NCBI GenBank assembly: GCA_963696625.1 | Contig: CAVOKZ010000042.1 | Span: 1-21,343, forward strand | Source: JAWVFN01 sp963696625 | GTDB lineage: Bacteria > Actinomycetota > Thermoleophilia > Solirubrobacterales > 70-9 | Length of the DNA stretch: 21,343 bases | Direction of reading: 5' to 3' | Part shown: positions 6,652 through 14,613 of the stretch, piece by piece | Numbering within the stretch: position 1 is the stretch's first letter | Layout: the number at the start of each line of letters is the position of its first letter | Made by a program: the position numbers and the translations under genes | The notes under the pieces: model-generated | What the model saw: the letters and a program-made list of their open reading frames with translations, nothing else | Databases searched by the model: none | Told to the model about the DNA's origin: nothing

Positions 6652-7392
6652 ATGCTCGGCCTCGGCACCCTCAAGCGCTTTCTCGGCGAGGTCACCTCCG
6701 ACGTCAGCTCCGCGCGTGACCGCGACCCCGCCGCCCGCGGCGTCGGCACCACAGAGATCCTCACCAGCTGGGCCGGGGTCCAGGCGCTGCTCGCGCACCG
6801 CCTTTCCCATGCGCTCTACGAGGCCAACGTGCCGCTCGTGCCGCGGACGATCTCCTACGGCACGCGCGCGATCACCGGCATCGAGATCCACCCCGCGGTC
6901 GAGATCGGCAGGGACTTCTTCATCGACCACGGCGCCGGCGTCGTGATCGGCGAGACCGCGGAGATCGGCGACAGCGTCACCCTCTACCAGGGCGTCACCC
7001 TCGGCGGCACCGGCTTTGCCCGCGGCAAGCGCCACCCGACGCTCGAGGACAACGTCACCGTCGGCTCCGGCGCCAAGCTGCTCGGCCCGGTGACGATCGG
7101 ACGCGGCGCGAAGATCGGCGCCAACACGGTCGTGATCGAGGACGTGCCGCCCGGGACCACCGTCGTCGGCAACCCCGGTCACCCGGTGCGGGTCGAGGGT
7201 CGCAAGGTCGCGGGCCCCGACAGCGACTGGATCCACCTGCCCGACCCGGTCGCCGAGGCGATCAAGGAGCTCTCCCAGCGGATCGGCGATCTCGAAAAGC
7301 GCCTCGCCGACCTCAGGGGCGAAGAGGCGCCGGGCGCGCGCGAGGTGACCGAGCTGCGCCCCAAGCGGGGACCGTCCTCTGCTGGCGGATAG
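6652..7392 (+). CDS. cysE: Serine O-acetyltransferase
   Basis: CysE acetylates serine with acetyl-CoA to give O-acetylserine, the CysK substrate. The 246-residue protein is of the short type lacking the long N-terminal helical domain. A short helical region (residues about 30-60) leads to a left-handed beta-helix of hexapeptide repeats (VEIGRDFFIDHGAGVVIGET onward to IGANTVVIEDV), with the catalytic-type His in DHGAG and the family's GNPGHPVR. Residues about 200-225 form a coiled coil (AIKELSQRIGDLEKRLADL). The tail ends in ...SSAGG rather than the terminal Ile that docks into CysK in characterised cysteine synthase complexes. It starts on ATG two bases after the cysK stop. Confidence 0.93.
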   Translation: MLGLGTLKRFLGEVTSDVSSARDRDPAARGVGTTEILTSWAGVQALLAHRLSHALYEANVPLVPRTISYGTRAITGIEIHPAVEIGRDFFIDHGAGVVIGETAEIGDSVTLYQGVTLGGTGFARGKRHPTLEDNVTVGSGAKLLGPVTIGRGAKIGANTVVIEDVPPGTTVVGNPGHPVRVEGRKVAGPDSDWIHLPDPVAEAIKELSQRIGDLEKRLADLRGEEAPGAREVTELRPKRGPSSAGG

Positions 7393-7468
7393 ACCGCTTC
7401 AACAAGTGACCTGAGCCGCTGAGCGCTCCTGGCGTGGCCGGGGCTCTGGCTATGCTCGATTGGTGTCG

Positions 7469-9745
7469 ATGGTCGAGCAGCACGGAGCCCCGGTCGAGCC
7501 GGGCGCCACTCAAGGTGAGCGCCTGCTCGCTGGGCTGAACGGACCCCAGCGCGAGGCCGTCACCTTCGGCGAGGGGCCGCTGCTCGTCCTCGCCGGCGCC
7601 GGATCGGGCAAGACCCGCGTCCTCACCCACCGCATCGCCCACCTGCTCGAGACCCGCCAGGCCGCGCCCGAGCAGATCCTCGCGATCACCTTCACCAACA
7701 AGGCGGCGGGGGGGATGCGCGAGCGCGTCGGCCGGCTCGTCGGCGGCGTCTCGCGGCGGATGTGGGTGACGACCTTCCACTCTGCGTGTGCGCGGATGCT
7801 TCGAACCGAGGCGGAGCGGCTTGGCTACTCCTCGAGTTACACCATTTATGACGAGGCAGACTCGGTTCGGATGATGAAAAGAGTTCTGAACGAGCTCGAC
7901 GTCGACGTCAAGCGCTACACGCCGCGCTCGGTAAAGCACGCGGTCTCCGACGCCAAGAACCAGCTGATCGACTCCGAGGCGCTGGCCCAGATGCAGGGCT
8001 CGCCCTTCGAGGAGATCGTCGCCCAGGCCTACAAGCTCTACGAGAAGCGGATGCTCGAAGCCAACGCGATGGACTTCGACGACCTGCTGGTACGGAACGT
8101 GAACGTGCTCGAGCTGTTCGCCGAGGTGCGCGAGAAGTGGCAGCGGCGCTTCCGCTGGATCCTCGTCGACGAGTACCAGGACACCAACCACGCCCAGTAC
8201 CGGATGCTGCAGCTGCTCAGCGGCGAGAACGAGAACCTGACGGTGGTCGGCGACGATTTCCAGGCGGTCTACGGCTTCCGCGGAGCCGACATCCGCAACA
8301 TCCTCGAGTTCGAGCGCGACTTCCCCGAGGCTCACACCGTCAAGCTCGAGCAGAACTACCGCTCGACCCAGACCATCCTCGACGCGTCCAACGCCTTGAT
8401 CGCCAACAACCGCTCGGCGAAGGAAAAGACCCTGTGGACCGACGGCGATCAGGGCGAACGGATCAAGGTCGCCGAGCTCTCCGACGAGCACTCCGAGGCG
8501 CGCTTCCTCGCCGAGGAGATCGAGCGCCTCTCCGGCGAGGAGGGCCTCGGCCGCGACGAGATCGCGGTCTTCTACCGGACCAACGCCCAGAGCCGGGTGC
8601 TCGAGGACACGCTGGTCCGCTACGAGATGCCCTACCAGGTGATCGGCGGGACCAAGTTCTACGAGCGGGCCGAGATCAAGGACGCGGTCGCCTACCTCAA
8701 CCTGATCATCAACCCGGCCGACCAGGTCAGCTTCGCGCGGGTGATCAACTCGCCGCGCCGGGGCATCGGCGAGACCAGCCAGGGGCGCCTGCTCGCCCAC
8801 GCCAACACCACCGGCAACACGATCTGGGACACGGTGATGGCGGCCGAGAGCGTGCCCGGGATCGGCGCCGCGGCGCTGAAGTCGATCGCGCGCTTTCGCG
8901 ACACGGTCGGCGATCTGCGGGCCGAGGCCCTCGATCATGCCGGTGCCCCGGTGGCGGAGCTGCTGGAGTCACTGCTCGAGCAGACCGGCTATCTCGAGGC
9001 GCTGCGCGCCGAGCGCACGGTCGAGGCCGAGGGCCGGATCGAGAACCTCGAGGAGCTGGTCGGGGTGGCCGGCGAGTTCGATGCCAACCGGGCGCTCGAG
9101 GGCGACCAGGAGCTCTCGCCGCTGGAGGAGTTCCTCCAGCAGATCTCGCTCTACACCGACCAGGACGACCTCGCCGACGCCGAGCCGCTGGTGACCCTGA
9201 TGACCCTGCACAACGCCAAGGGGCTCGAGTACGACGCCGTGTTCATCATCGGCCTCGAGGAAGGCGTCTTTCCGCACCAGCGCGCGCTCGAGGAGGGGGA
9301 GGAGGAAGAGGAGCGGCGGCTCGCCTACGTCGGAATCACCCGCGCCCGCAAGCATCTGACCCTGACCTGCGCCCGCGAGCGGCGCCTGTTCGGCGGCGCC
9401 GAGCGCAACCTGCCCTCGCGCTTCCTCGCCGAGCTGCCCGATCACCTGGTCGAGTGGCACAAGGACGCCGACAGCCGCCCGACGGGCTGGTCGCTCGGCG
9501 GCTCCACCGGCAGCTTCCAGGGCGCGCCGTCACATGGCGCCGCCTCCTCCGCTCCGCGTCCGGCGGCGGCGCCGCGCAGCGACGTCCCCGACTTCTCGGT
9601 CGGCGAGGACGTCGTCCACGCGAGCTTCGGCGACGGGGTCGTGACCGCGATCGAGCCCGGCGGCGTGATCGTCGTCAGCTTCGGCGGGTCCGAGCGCAAG
9701 CTGATGGCCGACTACGCGCCGGTGGTGAAGAAGGGCGCGGCGTGA
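7469..9745 (+). CDS. pcrA: ATP-dependent DNA helicase, UvrD/PcrA family
   Basis: This superfamily 1A 3'-5' helicase acts in repair and removal of replication or transcription conflicts. The 758-residue protein carries Walker A AGAGSGKT (residues 42-49), motif Ia ITFTNKAA, motif II LVDEYQDTN, motif III GDDFQAVYGFRGAD, motif IV QNYRST, motif V LMTLHNAKGLEYDAVF and motif VI YVGITRARK. A disordered Pro/Ala/Ser linker precedes a C-terminal Tudor-like segment (VGEDVVHASFGDGVVTAIEP), which in PcrA contacts RNA polymerase. Motif III has FQAVY where DQSIY is common. I chose ATG 7469; GTG 7463 and TTG 7460 are in-frame alternatives. It overlaps folD by four bases (GTGA). Confidence 0.95.
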   Translation: MVEQHGAPVEPGATQGERLLAGLNGPQREAVTFGEGPLLVLAGAGSGKTRVLTHRIAHLLETRQAAPEQILAITFTNKAAGGMRERVGRLVGGVSRRMWVTTFHSACARMLRTEAERLGYSSSYTIYDEADSVRMMKRVLNELDVDVKRYTPRSVKHAVSDAKNQLIDSEALAQMQGSPFEEIVAQAYKLYEKRMLEANAMDFDDLLVRNVNVLELFAEVREKWQRRFRWILVDEYQDTNHAQYRMLQLLSGENENLTVVGDDFQAVYGFRGADIRNILEFERDFPEAHTVKLEQNYRSTQTILDASNALIANNRSAKEKTLWTDGDQGERIKVAELSDEHSEARFLAEEIERLSGEEGLGRDEIAVFYRTNAQSRVLEDTLVRYEMPYQVIGGTKFYERAEIKDAVAYLNLIINPADQVSFARVINSPRRGIGETSQGRLLAHANTTGNTIWDTVMAAESVPGIGAAALKSIARFRDTVGDLRAEALDHAGAPVAELLESLLEQTGYLEALRAERTVEAEGRIENLEELVGVAGEFDANRALEGDQELSPLEEFLQQISLYTDQDDLADAEPLVTLMTLHNAKGLEYDAVFIIGLEEGVFPHQRALEEGEEEEERRLAYVGITRARKHLTLTCARERRLFGGAERNLPSRFLAELPDHLVEWHKDADSRPTGWSLGGSTGSFQGAPSHGAASSAPRPAAAPRSDVPDFSVGEDVVHASFGDGVVTAIEPGGVIVVSFGGSERKLMADYAPVVKKGAA

Positions 9746-10605
9746 CCGCAACGATCATCGATGGAAAAGCGGTGGCGGCCGAGGTCCGGGCCCGGGTCGC
9801 GGCCGAGGTCTCCAAGATGGACTCGGCGCCGGGATTGGCGACGGTCCTGGTCGGCGACGACCCCGCCTCGGCGATCTACGTGCGCCGCAAGCACGAGGCC
9901 TGCGAGGAGGTCGGGATCCGCTCGGTCGGCCGCGATCTGCCCGCGAGCACGACCCAGGAGGAGCTGCTGGGGGTGGTTGACGAGCTCGCTGCCGACGAAA
10001 CCGTCCACGGAATCCTCGTCCAGCTTCCGCTGCCCGACGGGCTGGACCCGGACGAGGTGATCGACCACATCCCGGCGGGCAAGGACGTCGACGGCCTGAC
10101 CCCGGTCAGCGCCGGACTGTTGGCCCGGGGGACGCCGAAGCTCGTCTCCTGCACGCCGGCAGGCGTGATCGAGCTGCTCCGTCACGCCGGCACCGAGATC
10201 GAGGGCGCCGAGGCCGTGATCGTCGGGCGCTCGAACCTCGTTGGTCGCCCGCTGATCAGCCTGCTGATCGGCGAGAACGCGACCGTCACCGTCTGCCACA
10301 GCCGCACCCGCGACCTCGGCGAGGTCTGCAGGCGCGCCGACATCCTGATCGCCGCCGCGGGCTCGCCGCGGCTGATCACCGGCGAGATGATCAAGCCCGG
10401 GGCGACGGTCATCGACGTCGGCACCAACAGGCTCGAGCAGGGCCTCGTCGGCGACGTCGATTTCGACGCCGCCAAAGAGGTCGCCGGCGCGATCACCCCC
10501 GTGCCGGGCGGGGTGGGTCCGATGACGATCGCGATGCTGCTCTCAAACACGGTCGCCGCCGCCAGGGCGGTATCGGGTACGGCCAAACGTACGGCCAGGA
10601 AGTGA
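9742..10605 (+). CDS. folD: Bifunctional methylenetetrahydrofolate dehydrogenase/cyclohydrolase
   Basis: FolD interconverts 5,10-methylene-THF, 5,10-methenyl-THF and 10-formyl-THF with NADP, feeding purine and formyl-methionine synthesis. The 287-residue length is typical. Visible motifs are YVRRKHEAC with the catalytic Lys, VQLPLPDG, GKDVDGLTP, the Rossmann-type VIVGRSNLVGRPL, TVCHSRT and the C-terminal signature PVPGGVGPMTIAML. Translation starts at a GTG that overlaps the pcrA stop by four bases, so the gene should be coupled to pcrA. The overlap fixes the start convincingly because the family start (TATIIDGKAVA) follows directly. Confidence 0.96.
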   Translation: MTATIIDGKAVAAEVRARVAAEVSKMDSAPGLATVLVGDDPASAIYVRRKHEACEEVGIRSVGRDLPASTTQEELLGVVDELAADETVHGILVQLPLPDGLDPDEVIDHIPAGKDVDGLTPVSAGLLARGTPKLVSCTPAGVIELLRHAGTEIEGAEAVIVGRSNLVGRPLISLLIGENATVTVCHSRTRDLGEVCRRADILIAAAGSPRLITGEMIKPGATVIDVGTNRLEQGLVGDVDFDAAKEVAGAITPVPGGVGPMTIAMLLSNTVAAARAVSGTAKRTARK

Positions 10606-10667
10606 CCGCAGGCGCCCGGACGCCGGTATAGGGTCCAGCCGTTGAACCGGCCGCGCCCCGGGCGCGG
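10602..10667 (+). promoter_or_regulatory. Promoter candidate and GC-rich hairpin between folD and the membrane-protein genes
   Basis: A GTGACC (10602-10607) lies 19 bases before TATAGG (10627-10632), a weak promoter match. GCCGCGCC (10650-10657) and GGCGCGGC (10661-10668) then pair over eight bases with a three-base loop. The hairpin may end folD transcription or sit in the leader of the next gene, whose ribosome site AAAGGAG follows at 10679-10685. Confidence 0.35.
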
Positions 10668-10689
10668 CGCACCCGACGAAAGGAGTCCG

Positions 10690-11076
10690 ATGGATACGTC
10701 CAGGCTGTCGCAGGGACAAATGATCGCCGCGGGGTCAGGGCTGGTGCTGATCATTTCGCTGTTTCTGACCTGGGCCGAGGCTGGCCCACTGTCGTTTTCA
10801 GGGTGGGAGTTCAACAATGCCCTCGACATCTACCTCTTGATCGTCGCCCTGATCGCGATCGTGCCCGTGGCGATGAGCGGCGAGGACGATCTGCCGTATC
10901 TGACCACCGAGAGCAAGGTCCTGACCTCGGTGATCGGGCTCGTCCTTGTGATCATCGCTCTGCTCTTCAAGAGCGACGGCCTCTCGGCCAAGTTCGGTTT
11001 CTGGCTTGCCCTCCTCGCCTCGATCGGCGTCGTCATCGGCCAGTTCCAGGCGATGAACCAGGCGGCGCGTCGCTAG
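10690..11076 (+). CDS. Small four-helix membrane protein, paralogue 1 of 3
   Basis: I cannot name this 128-residue protein. It has four predicted membrane helices, roughly residues 12-30, 42-61, 76-94 and 101-120, joined by short acidic loops. The start at 10690 is set by AAAGGAG four bases upstream. The opening MDTSRLSQGQ aligns residue for residue with the opening of the third gene in this cluster (x-SFDRLKPGE), and the layout (helix 1 ending in a Trp, a loop, an Asp before helix 2) recurs in the second. The next gene begins nine bases after its stop, so the three are probably one operon. No enzyme motif is visible; the role is unknown. Confidence 0.75.
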   Translation: MDTSRLSQGQMIAAGSGLVLIISLFLTWAEAGPLSFSGWEFNNALDIYLLIVALIAIVPVAMSGEDDLPYLTTESKVLTSVIGLVLVIIALLFKSDGLSAKFGFWLALLASIGVVIGQFQAMNQAARR

Positions 11077-11084
11077 GCCGTCGG

Positions 11085-11489
11085 GTGACCCCCCGGCGAG
11101 CGGAGTGGGTGGCGGCCCTCGCCGGGCTGGCGCTTTTGGTCGTGACAGCGGTAGCGTGGTACGCCGCCCCGGGCGGGTCCTCGGTGACCGCCTGGGAGGC
11201 GTTCCACGTCACCGACGTCGTGGTCGCGCTCGCCGGCGCGACGGCGCTGCTGTTCGGCGTCGCGGCGATCGCCCGGCCGACCGCGGCCTTTGCCGTCCCC
11301 ACCAGCTCCGTGGTCGCCGCCCTCGGCGGGATCGCCGCGCTCTGTGTGCTGATCCGCCTGGTCGACCCGCCGGATGATCTCAGCGTCCGCGCCGGCGCCT
11401 GGCTCGGGCTCGCGGCGTGCCTCGCGATCGGCGTCGCGGGCTGGTTCGGGATGGGCGAGGAGGCGCCGCCATCTCCTTCGACCGGCTGA
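11085..11489 (+). CDS. Small four-helix membrane protein, paralogue 2 of 3
   Basis: This 134-residue protein has four predicted membrane helices (about residues 7-24, 38-58, 70-90 and 100-120). It contains helix 1 ending AVAWYAAPGG, then VTAWEAFHVTDVV before helix 2 and LIRLVDPP between helices 3 and 4. The third gene has the matching pieces WFEHP, PDAWHAFTFIDWF and YRIIDPVD at equivalent places, so the two are clearly related. It starts on GTG 11085, eight bases after the previous stop. The 3' end (GEEAPPSPSTG) overlaps the likely start and ribosome site of the next gene. Function is unknown. Confidence 0.75.
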   Translation: MTPRRAEWVAALAGLALLVVTAVAWYAAPGGSSVTAWEAFHVTDVVVALAGATALLFGVAAIARPTAAFAVPTSSVVAALGGIAALCVLIRLVDPPDDLSVRAGAWLGLAACLAIGVAGWFGMGEEAPPSPSTG

Positions 11490-12046
11490 AACCGGGCGAG
11501 ACTCTGTCGGCGATCGCCGCGCTGACGCTGCTCGGTTTGATGTCGGCGAACTGGTTCGAGCATCCCACGAACGCCGACATCCCCTCCGACGCGCTCGGCT
11601 TTCAGACCACCCCCGACGCCTGGCACGCCTTCACCTTCATCGACTGGTTCCTGCTGGCGACGGTGATCTGCACCGTGAGCGCGGCCGTCGCCGCCGCCGC
11701 CGGGCGCCGCGAGCAGGTCTCGCTCGAGCCGGCCGCGGTCGTCGCGGTGCTCGGTGCGGCGAGCGCGGTGATGATCGGCTACCGGATCATCGACCCGGTC
11801 GACATCGCCGGGTTCGAGTACCGCCGCGACCTCGGCCTCTTCCTCGCCTTCGGCGCGGCGGGGCTGGTCTCGCTCGGCGGGCTCTGGGCGCTGCGCGAGC
11901 GTGGCACCGGGCTGGCCCGCGAGCTCGGTCGCCCCGCCGGTCGCTCGGATGCCGCGCCGCGGCTCAGGCGAGGAGCGGCTCGGCCGTACGGAGTCGAGAA
12001 GACCGCTCCGCCAGCTGCTGCGCGACTTTCGCCGAGAAGGCGATGA
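11471..12046 (+). CDS. Small four-helix membrane protein, paralogue 3 of 3, apparent ATC start
   Basis: As read from 11471, this 191-residue protein has four membrane helices (about residues 10-28, 55-78, 88-106 and 120-140) and a long basic tail. The only conventional upstream start is GTG 11417, which would add 18 Arg-rich residues unlike the paralogues. ATC 11471 lies seven bases after a perfect GAGGAGG (11457-11463), and SFDRLKPGE aligns exactly with the first residues of paralogue 1, so ATC is the best candidate start. The last 28 codons run into the convergent oxidoreductase gene by 83 bases and look like shadow coding; a lost stop near 11960 is possible. The role is unknown, presumably shared with the two genes before it. 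Confidence 0.65.
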   Translation: MSFDRLKPGETLSAIAALTLLGLMSANWFEHPTNADIPSDALGFQTTPDAWHAFTFIDWFLLATVICTVSAAVAAAAGRREQVSLEPAAVVAVLGAASAVMIGYRIIDPVDIAGFEYRRDLGLFLAFGAAGLVSLGGLWALRERGTGLARELGRPAGRSDAAPRLRRGAARPYGVEKTAPPAAARLSPRRR

Positions 12047-13848
12047 TCGTCATCATCGGGTTGACGCCGACCGAGCTCGGCAGCAGGCTCGCGTCGGCGA
12101 CGTAGACGCCCTCGACCCCGCGCACGGCGCCGTCGGTGCCGGTGACGCTCTTCGAGGGGTTCGATCCCATCCGCGCGGTGCCCATCGGGTGAAAGGCCTC
12201 GAGCCGCAGGTCGGTCGGGCGCAGATTCATCGCCTCGAAATCGGCGAGCTTGCCGCGCGGGATCACCTGGACCGGGCCGACCTGGGGGTAGACCTCGGTC
12301 GCTCCCGCGGCGAAGTGGATCTCGGCGGCGCGGGCGATGCCGTAGTGGATCGTCTGGGCCTCCTCCCTGGTCAGCTTGTAGGTGAGCCTGCCGCCGGGCC
12401 CGACCCGGCCTTCGGAGCGATCGGAGAGGTGGACGCCGATCGAGCCGAGGTGGTCGAAGGCGGCGACGCGCTCCTGGTGCTCGCGCCCGACCCCCGGAAG
12501 CCACTGGGCCCCGAAAGACAGCGGTGTGAAGGTCGCCTCGAGGATCAGCCCCTGCTCGTGCCACTGATCGACGTAGTAGCTCTGCATGATCCCCTCCCAG
12601 CCGCGGACCGCCTCTTCGTAGCGGGCGCCGATCCAGGCGGCGGGGTGGATGTGGAGGTGGCGCCCGACGTGCTCGCCGCCGAGCCCGGAGCGCTGGAGCA
12701 GCTCGGGCGTGCCGAGCGCGCCGCCGGCGGCGATCACCGACTTGGCGCGAACCGCGAACGGCTTGCCGCGGGCGCGGCCGCTGACCCCGGTCGCGCGCCC
12801 ATCGTTGACGGTGATCTCGCCGACCTGCATCCCGGCGCGGATCCGGGCGCCCGCCGCGACCGCGCGGGGGAGGTAGGAGACGTGCATCGCGCGCTTGGCG
12901 TCGATCCGGCAGCCGAGAGGGCAGGAGCCGCACTGGATGCAGTCGCCGGCATTGCGGCTGATCGACGCTCCGCTGGCGCCGATCGCCCGGGCGCCCTCGG
13001 CGCACAGCTGCCCGTTGCGGCCGATGTCGGCCTCGGGGACCTGCTTGACCTCGAGCATCCGCTCGCCCTCGGCGAACTCGGCATCGAGGTCAGTGGTCCA
13101 GGGGATCCCGGCTTCGGCCTGCCAGGCGCGAAGCACGTCGTCGGGCGCCCGGAAGCAGGTGCCGGAGTTGATCACGGTGGTGCCGCCGACGACCCGGCCG
13201 ACCGGGATCGGGATCGCCGGGCGCCCGGCGGCGATCGTCAACCCGCCGTCGCGGTAGAGCTTGGGCAGCGCCTCGAGCGGCTCGGCCGGATAGCTGTCGC
13301 GGTCGAGGTGCTCGCCGGCCTCGAGCACGACGACGTCAAGGCCCGCCTCGGCGAGCACGGTGGCGGCGACGGCACCGCCGGCGCCAGAGCCGACGATGAC
13401 GACGTCGGCGTCCTCGCTCTCGCCCTGGGGCTCGAGGTCGCCGAGCGGCGCCACCTCGGGTGCGGGCGTGCCCTTGCGGACCGCGCACTTCGACTCGTAG
13501 CCGACGATGGTCTGCACGCGAGGGTCGCGGGCGTAGCCGACCATCGCCAGGATCTTCGCCAGCAGCAGCAGGTCGCGGTAGAGGAAGAACCGTGAGCTTC
13601 TCCATCTTCGCCAGGTACTGCTCGCGCGCCTCGAGCGACATCTTGCTGAAGCGCCAGGGGAAGGGCAGGAACTCGAAGACGCGCAGCGCGACGCGTGTCG
13701 TCTGCAGAGCCTTGGGCGGAAGGGTCCCGAGAAAGCCGGCGACCGGCTCGGATGAGGGCACCTCGATCTCGGCGGCCGGAAGCCCGCTGGTGCCGGGGGC
13801 GACGGCCTCGCAGATCGCGCGCAGCGTTCGCTGCTCGGCGGACTTCAG
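11964..13848 (-). CDS. GMC-family oxidoreductase (long-chain alcohol oxidase type), frame interrupted near 13595
   Basis: This FAD enzyme would oxidise an alcohol, possibly a long-chain or sterol-like one. The uninterrupted part (13544-11964, 526 residues) has the FAD motif DVVIVGSGAGG, GGTTVINSG, a C-x2-C-x2-C-x3-C cluster (CIQCGSCPLGC) seen in this branch, and the C-terminal catalytic His in FHPMGTARMG and Asn in VGVNPMMT. Upstream, another frame encodes the family's N-terminal helical domain (EQRTLRAICEAVAPG ... PFPWRFSKMS). The frames join between KMEK and RFFLYRDLLLLAKI; dropping one base at 13596 restores continuity. The 5' start seems to be CTG at 13848, ten bases after AAGGAG that overlaps the previous stop; GTG 13761 is an alternative. 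It is either frameshifted or a sequence error. Confidence 0.8.
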
Positions 13849-13863
13849 CCCCGGCGCGCTCCT

Positions 13864-14313
13864 TCAGCCGGGCGCCGCGGCCTCGACTCGCCCGGCCAGC
13901 GACCAGAGCAGCAGCGAGGCGAAGACGAGCAACCCGTCGACGACCCCGTTGAGCAGGTAGACGAAGACGTCGTCCTCGATGAAGAAGATCAGCGAGGTGA
14001 TCGAGGAGGCGACCTTGCCCGCGGCGAGCACCAGCAACATCGGCCGGTAGCGCGCGACGTCGGCCTGGCAGACCAGCGCCAGCCCGGTGATCACGACCAT
14101 GTAGGCGAAGCCGAGCGAGAGCCAGAGCCGCTCGTCGGTCGGCGGCGGCGGTGTGTCGAAGCCGAGGTGACCGCCCAGCTCGGTCAGCCGCGCCAGCGTG
14201 CCGTCGGGCCAGGCGATGAAGAAGAAGCCCGTGATCGCGAAGCCCACGGCCATCAGGCGCAGGTTGAGGCGCACGAAGCTCTCGGTCTTCTCGACGCTCA
14301 TCCCTCGCGGCAT
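13864..14313 (-). CDS. Hypothetical four-helix membrane protein upstream of the GMC oxidoreductase
   Basis: I do not recognise this 149-residue protein. Predicted membrane helices lie at about residues 17-33, 64-82, 91-111 and 117-137, after a basic start (VEKTESFVRLNLR). Loop 1 holds a proline run (DTPPPPTDERLW). The ATG at 14313 has GGAGG five bases upstream on the coding strand; a second ATG at 14301 is too close to any such site. The gene ends 15 bases before the apparent start of the GMC gene, with AAGGAG overlapping its stop, so the two are probably co-translated. It may be a membrane partner for the oxidoreductase; that is an inference from position only. Confidence 0.7.
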   Translation of the reverse strand: MPRGMSVEKTESFVRLNLRLMAVGFAITGFFFIAWPDGTLARLTELGGHLGFDTPPPPTDERLWLSLGFAYMVVITGLALVCQADVARYRPMLLVLAAGKVASSITSLIFFIEDDVFVYLLNGVVDGLLVFASLLLWSLAGRVEAAAPG

Positions 14314-14328
14314 CCTATCCTCCGCCTC

Positions 14329-14613
14329 GTGATCGAGCGCGAACAGGTCCTCCACGTCGCCCGCCTCGCGCGGCTGCGCCTGGCCGACGACGAGGTCGAG
14401 CGGATGAGCGCCGAGCTCTCCCAGATCCTCGACCACATCGAGAAGATCGGCGAGCTCGACCTGGAAGGGGTCGAGCCGACCGACCACGTGGTCGAGCTCG
14501 AGAACGTGCTGCGTGCCGACGAGCCGCGCGAGAGCTGGCCGCGGGAGAAGGTGCTCGAGCTGGCGCCCGACTCCTCAGACGACGCGTTCCGCGTTCCCTC
14601 GCCCCAGGCGTGA
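14329..14613 (+). CDS. gatC: Asp-tRNA(Asn)/Glu-tRNA(Gln) amidotransferase subunit C
   Basis: GatC is the small subunit that wraps GatA and GatB together in the amidotransferase. The 94-residue protein has the family pattern: an N-terminal helix with VLHVARLARLRLADDEVERM, then LSQILDHIEKIGELDLEGVEPTDHVVELENVLRADEP. It starts on GTG 14329, only 15 bases from the divergent start at 14313, so promoter elements must overlap the neighbour's coding region or the transcript must be nearly leaderless. It overlaps gatA by four bases. Confidence 0.93.
   Translation: MIEREQVLHVARLARLRLADDEVERMSAELSQILDHIEKIGELDLEGVEPTDHVVELENVLRADEPRESWPREKVLELAPDSSDDAFRVPSPQA

Noticed and set aside
7313..8938. Long open frame of over 500 codons on the minus strand opposite cysE/pcrA
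   Set aside because: Opposite the conserved pcrA coding frame; Val/Leu/Asp/Gly-rich composition typical of antisense to high-GC genes; no recognisable domains.
11901..13595. Long plus-strand open frame opposite the GMC oxidoreductase
   Set aside because: The minus strand carries the FAD and active-site motifs; the plus product is repetitive and unrecognisable.
13590..13600. Programmed +1 frameshift in the GMC gene
   Set aside because: No stop or rare codon at the shift, and the P-site codon CTC cannot re-pair with TCA; a mutation or sequence error is simpler.
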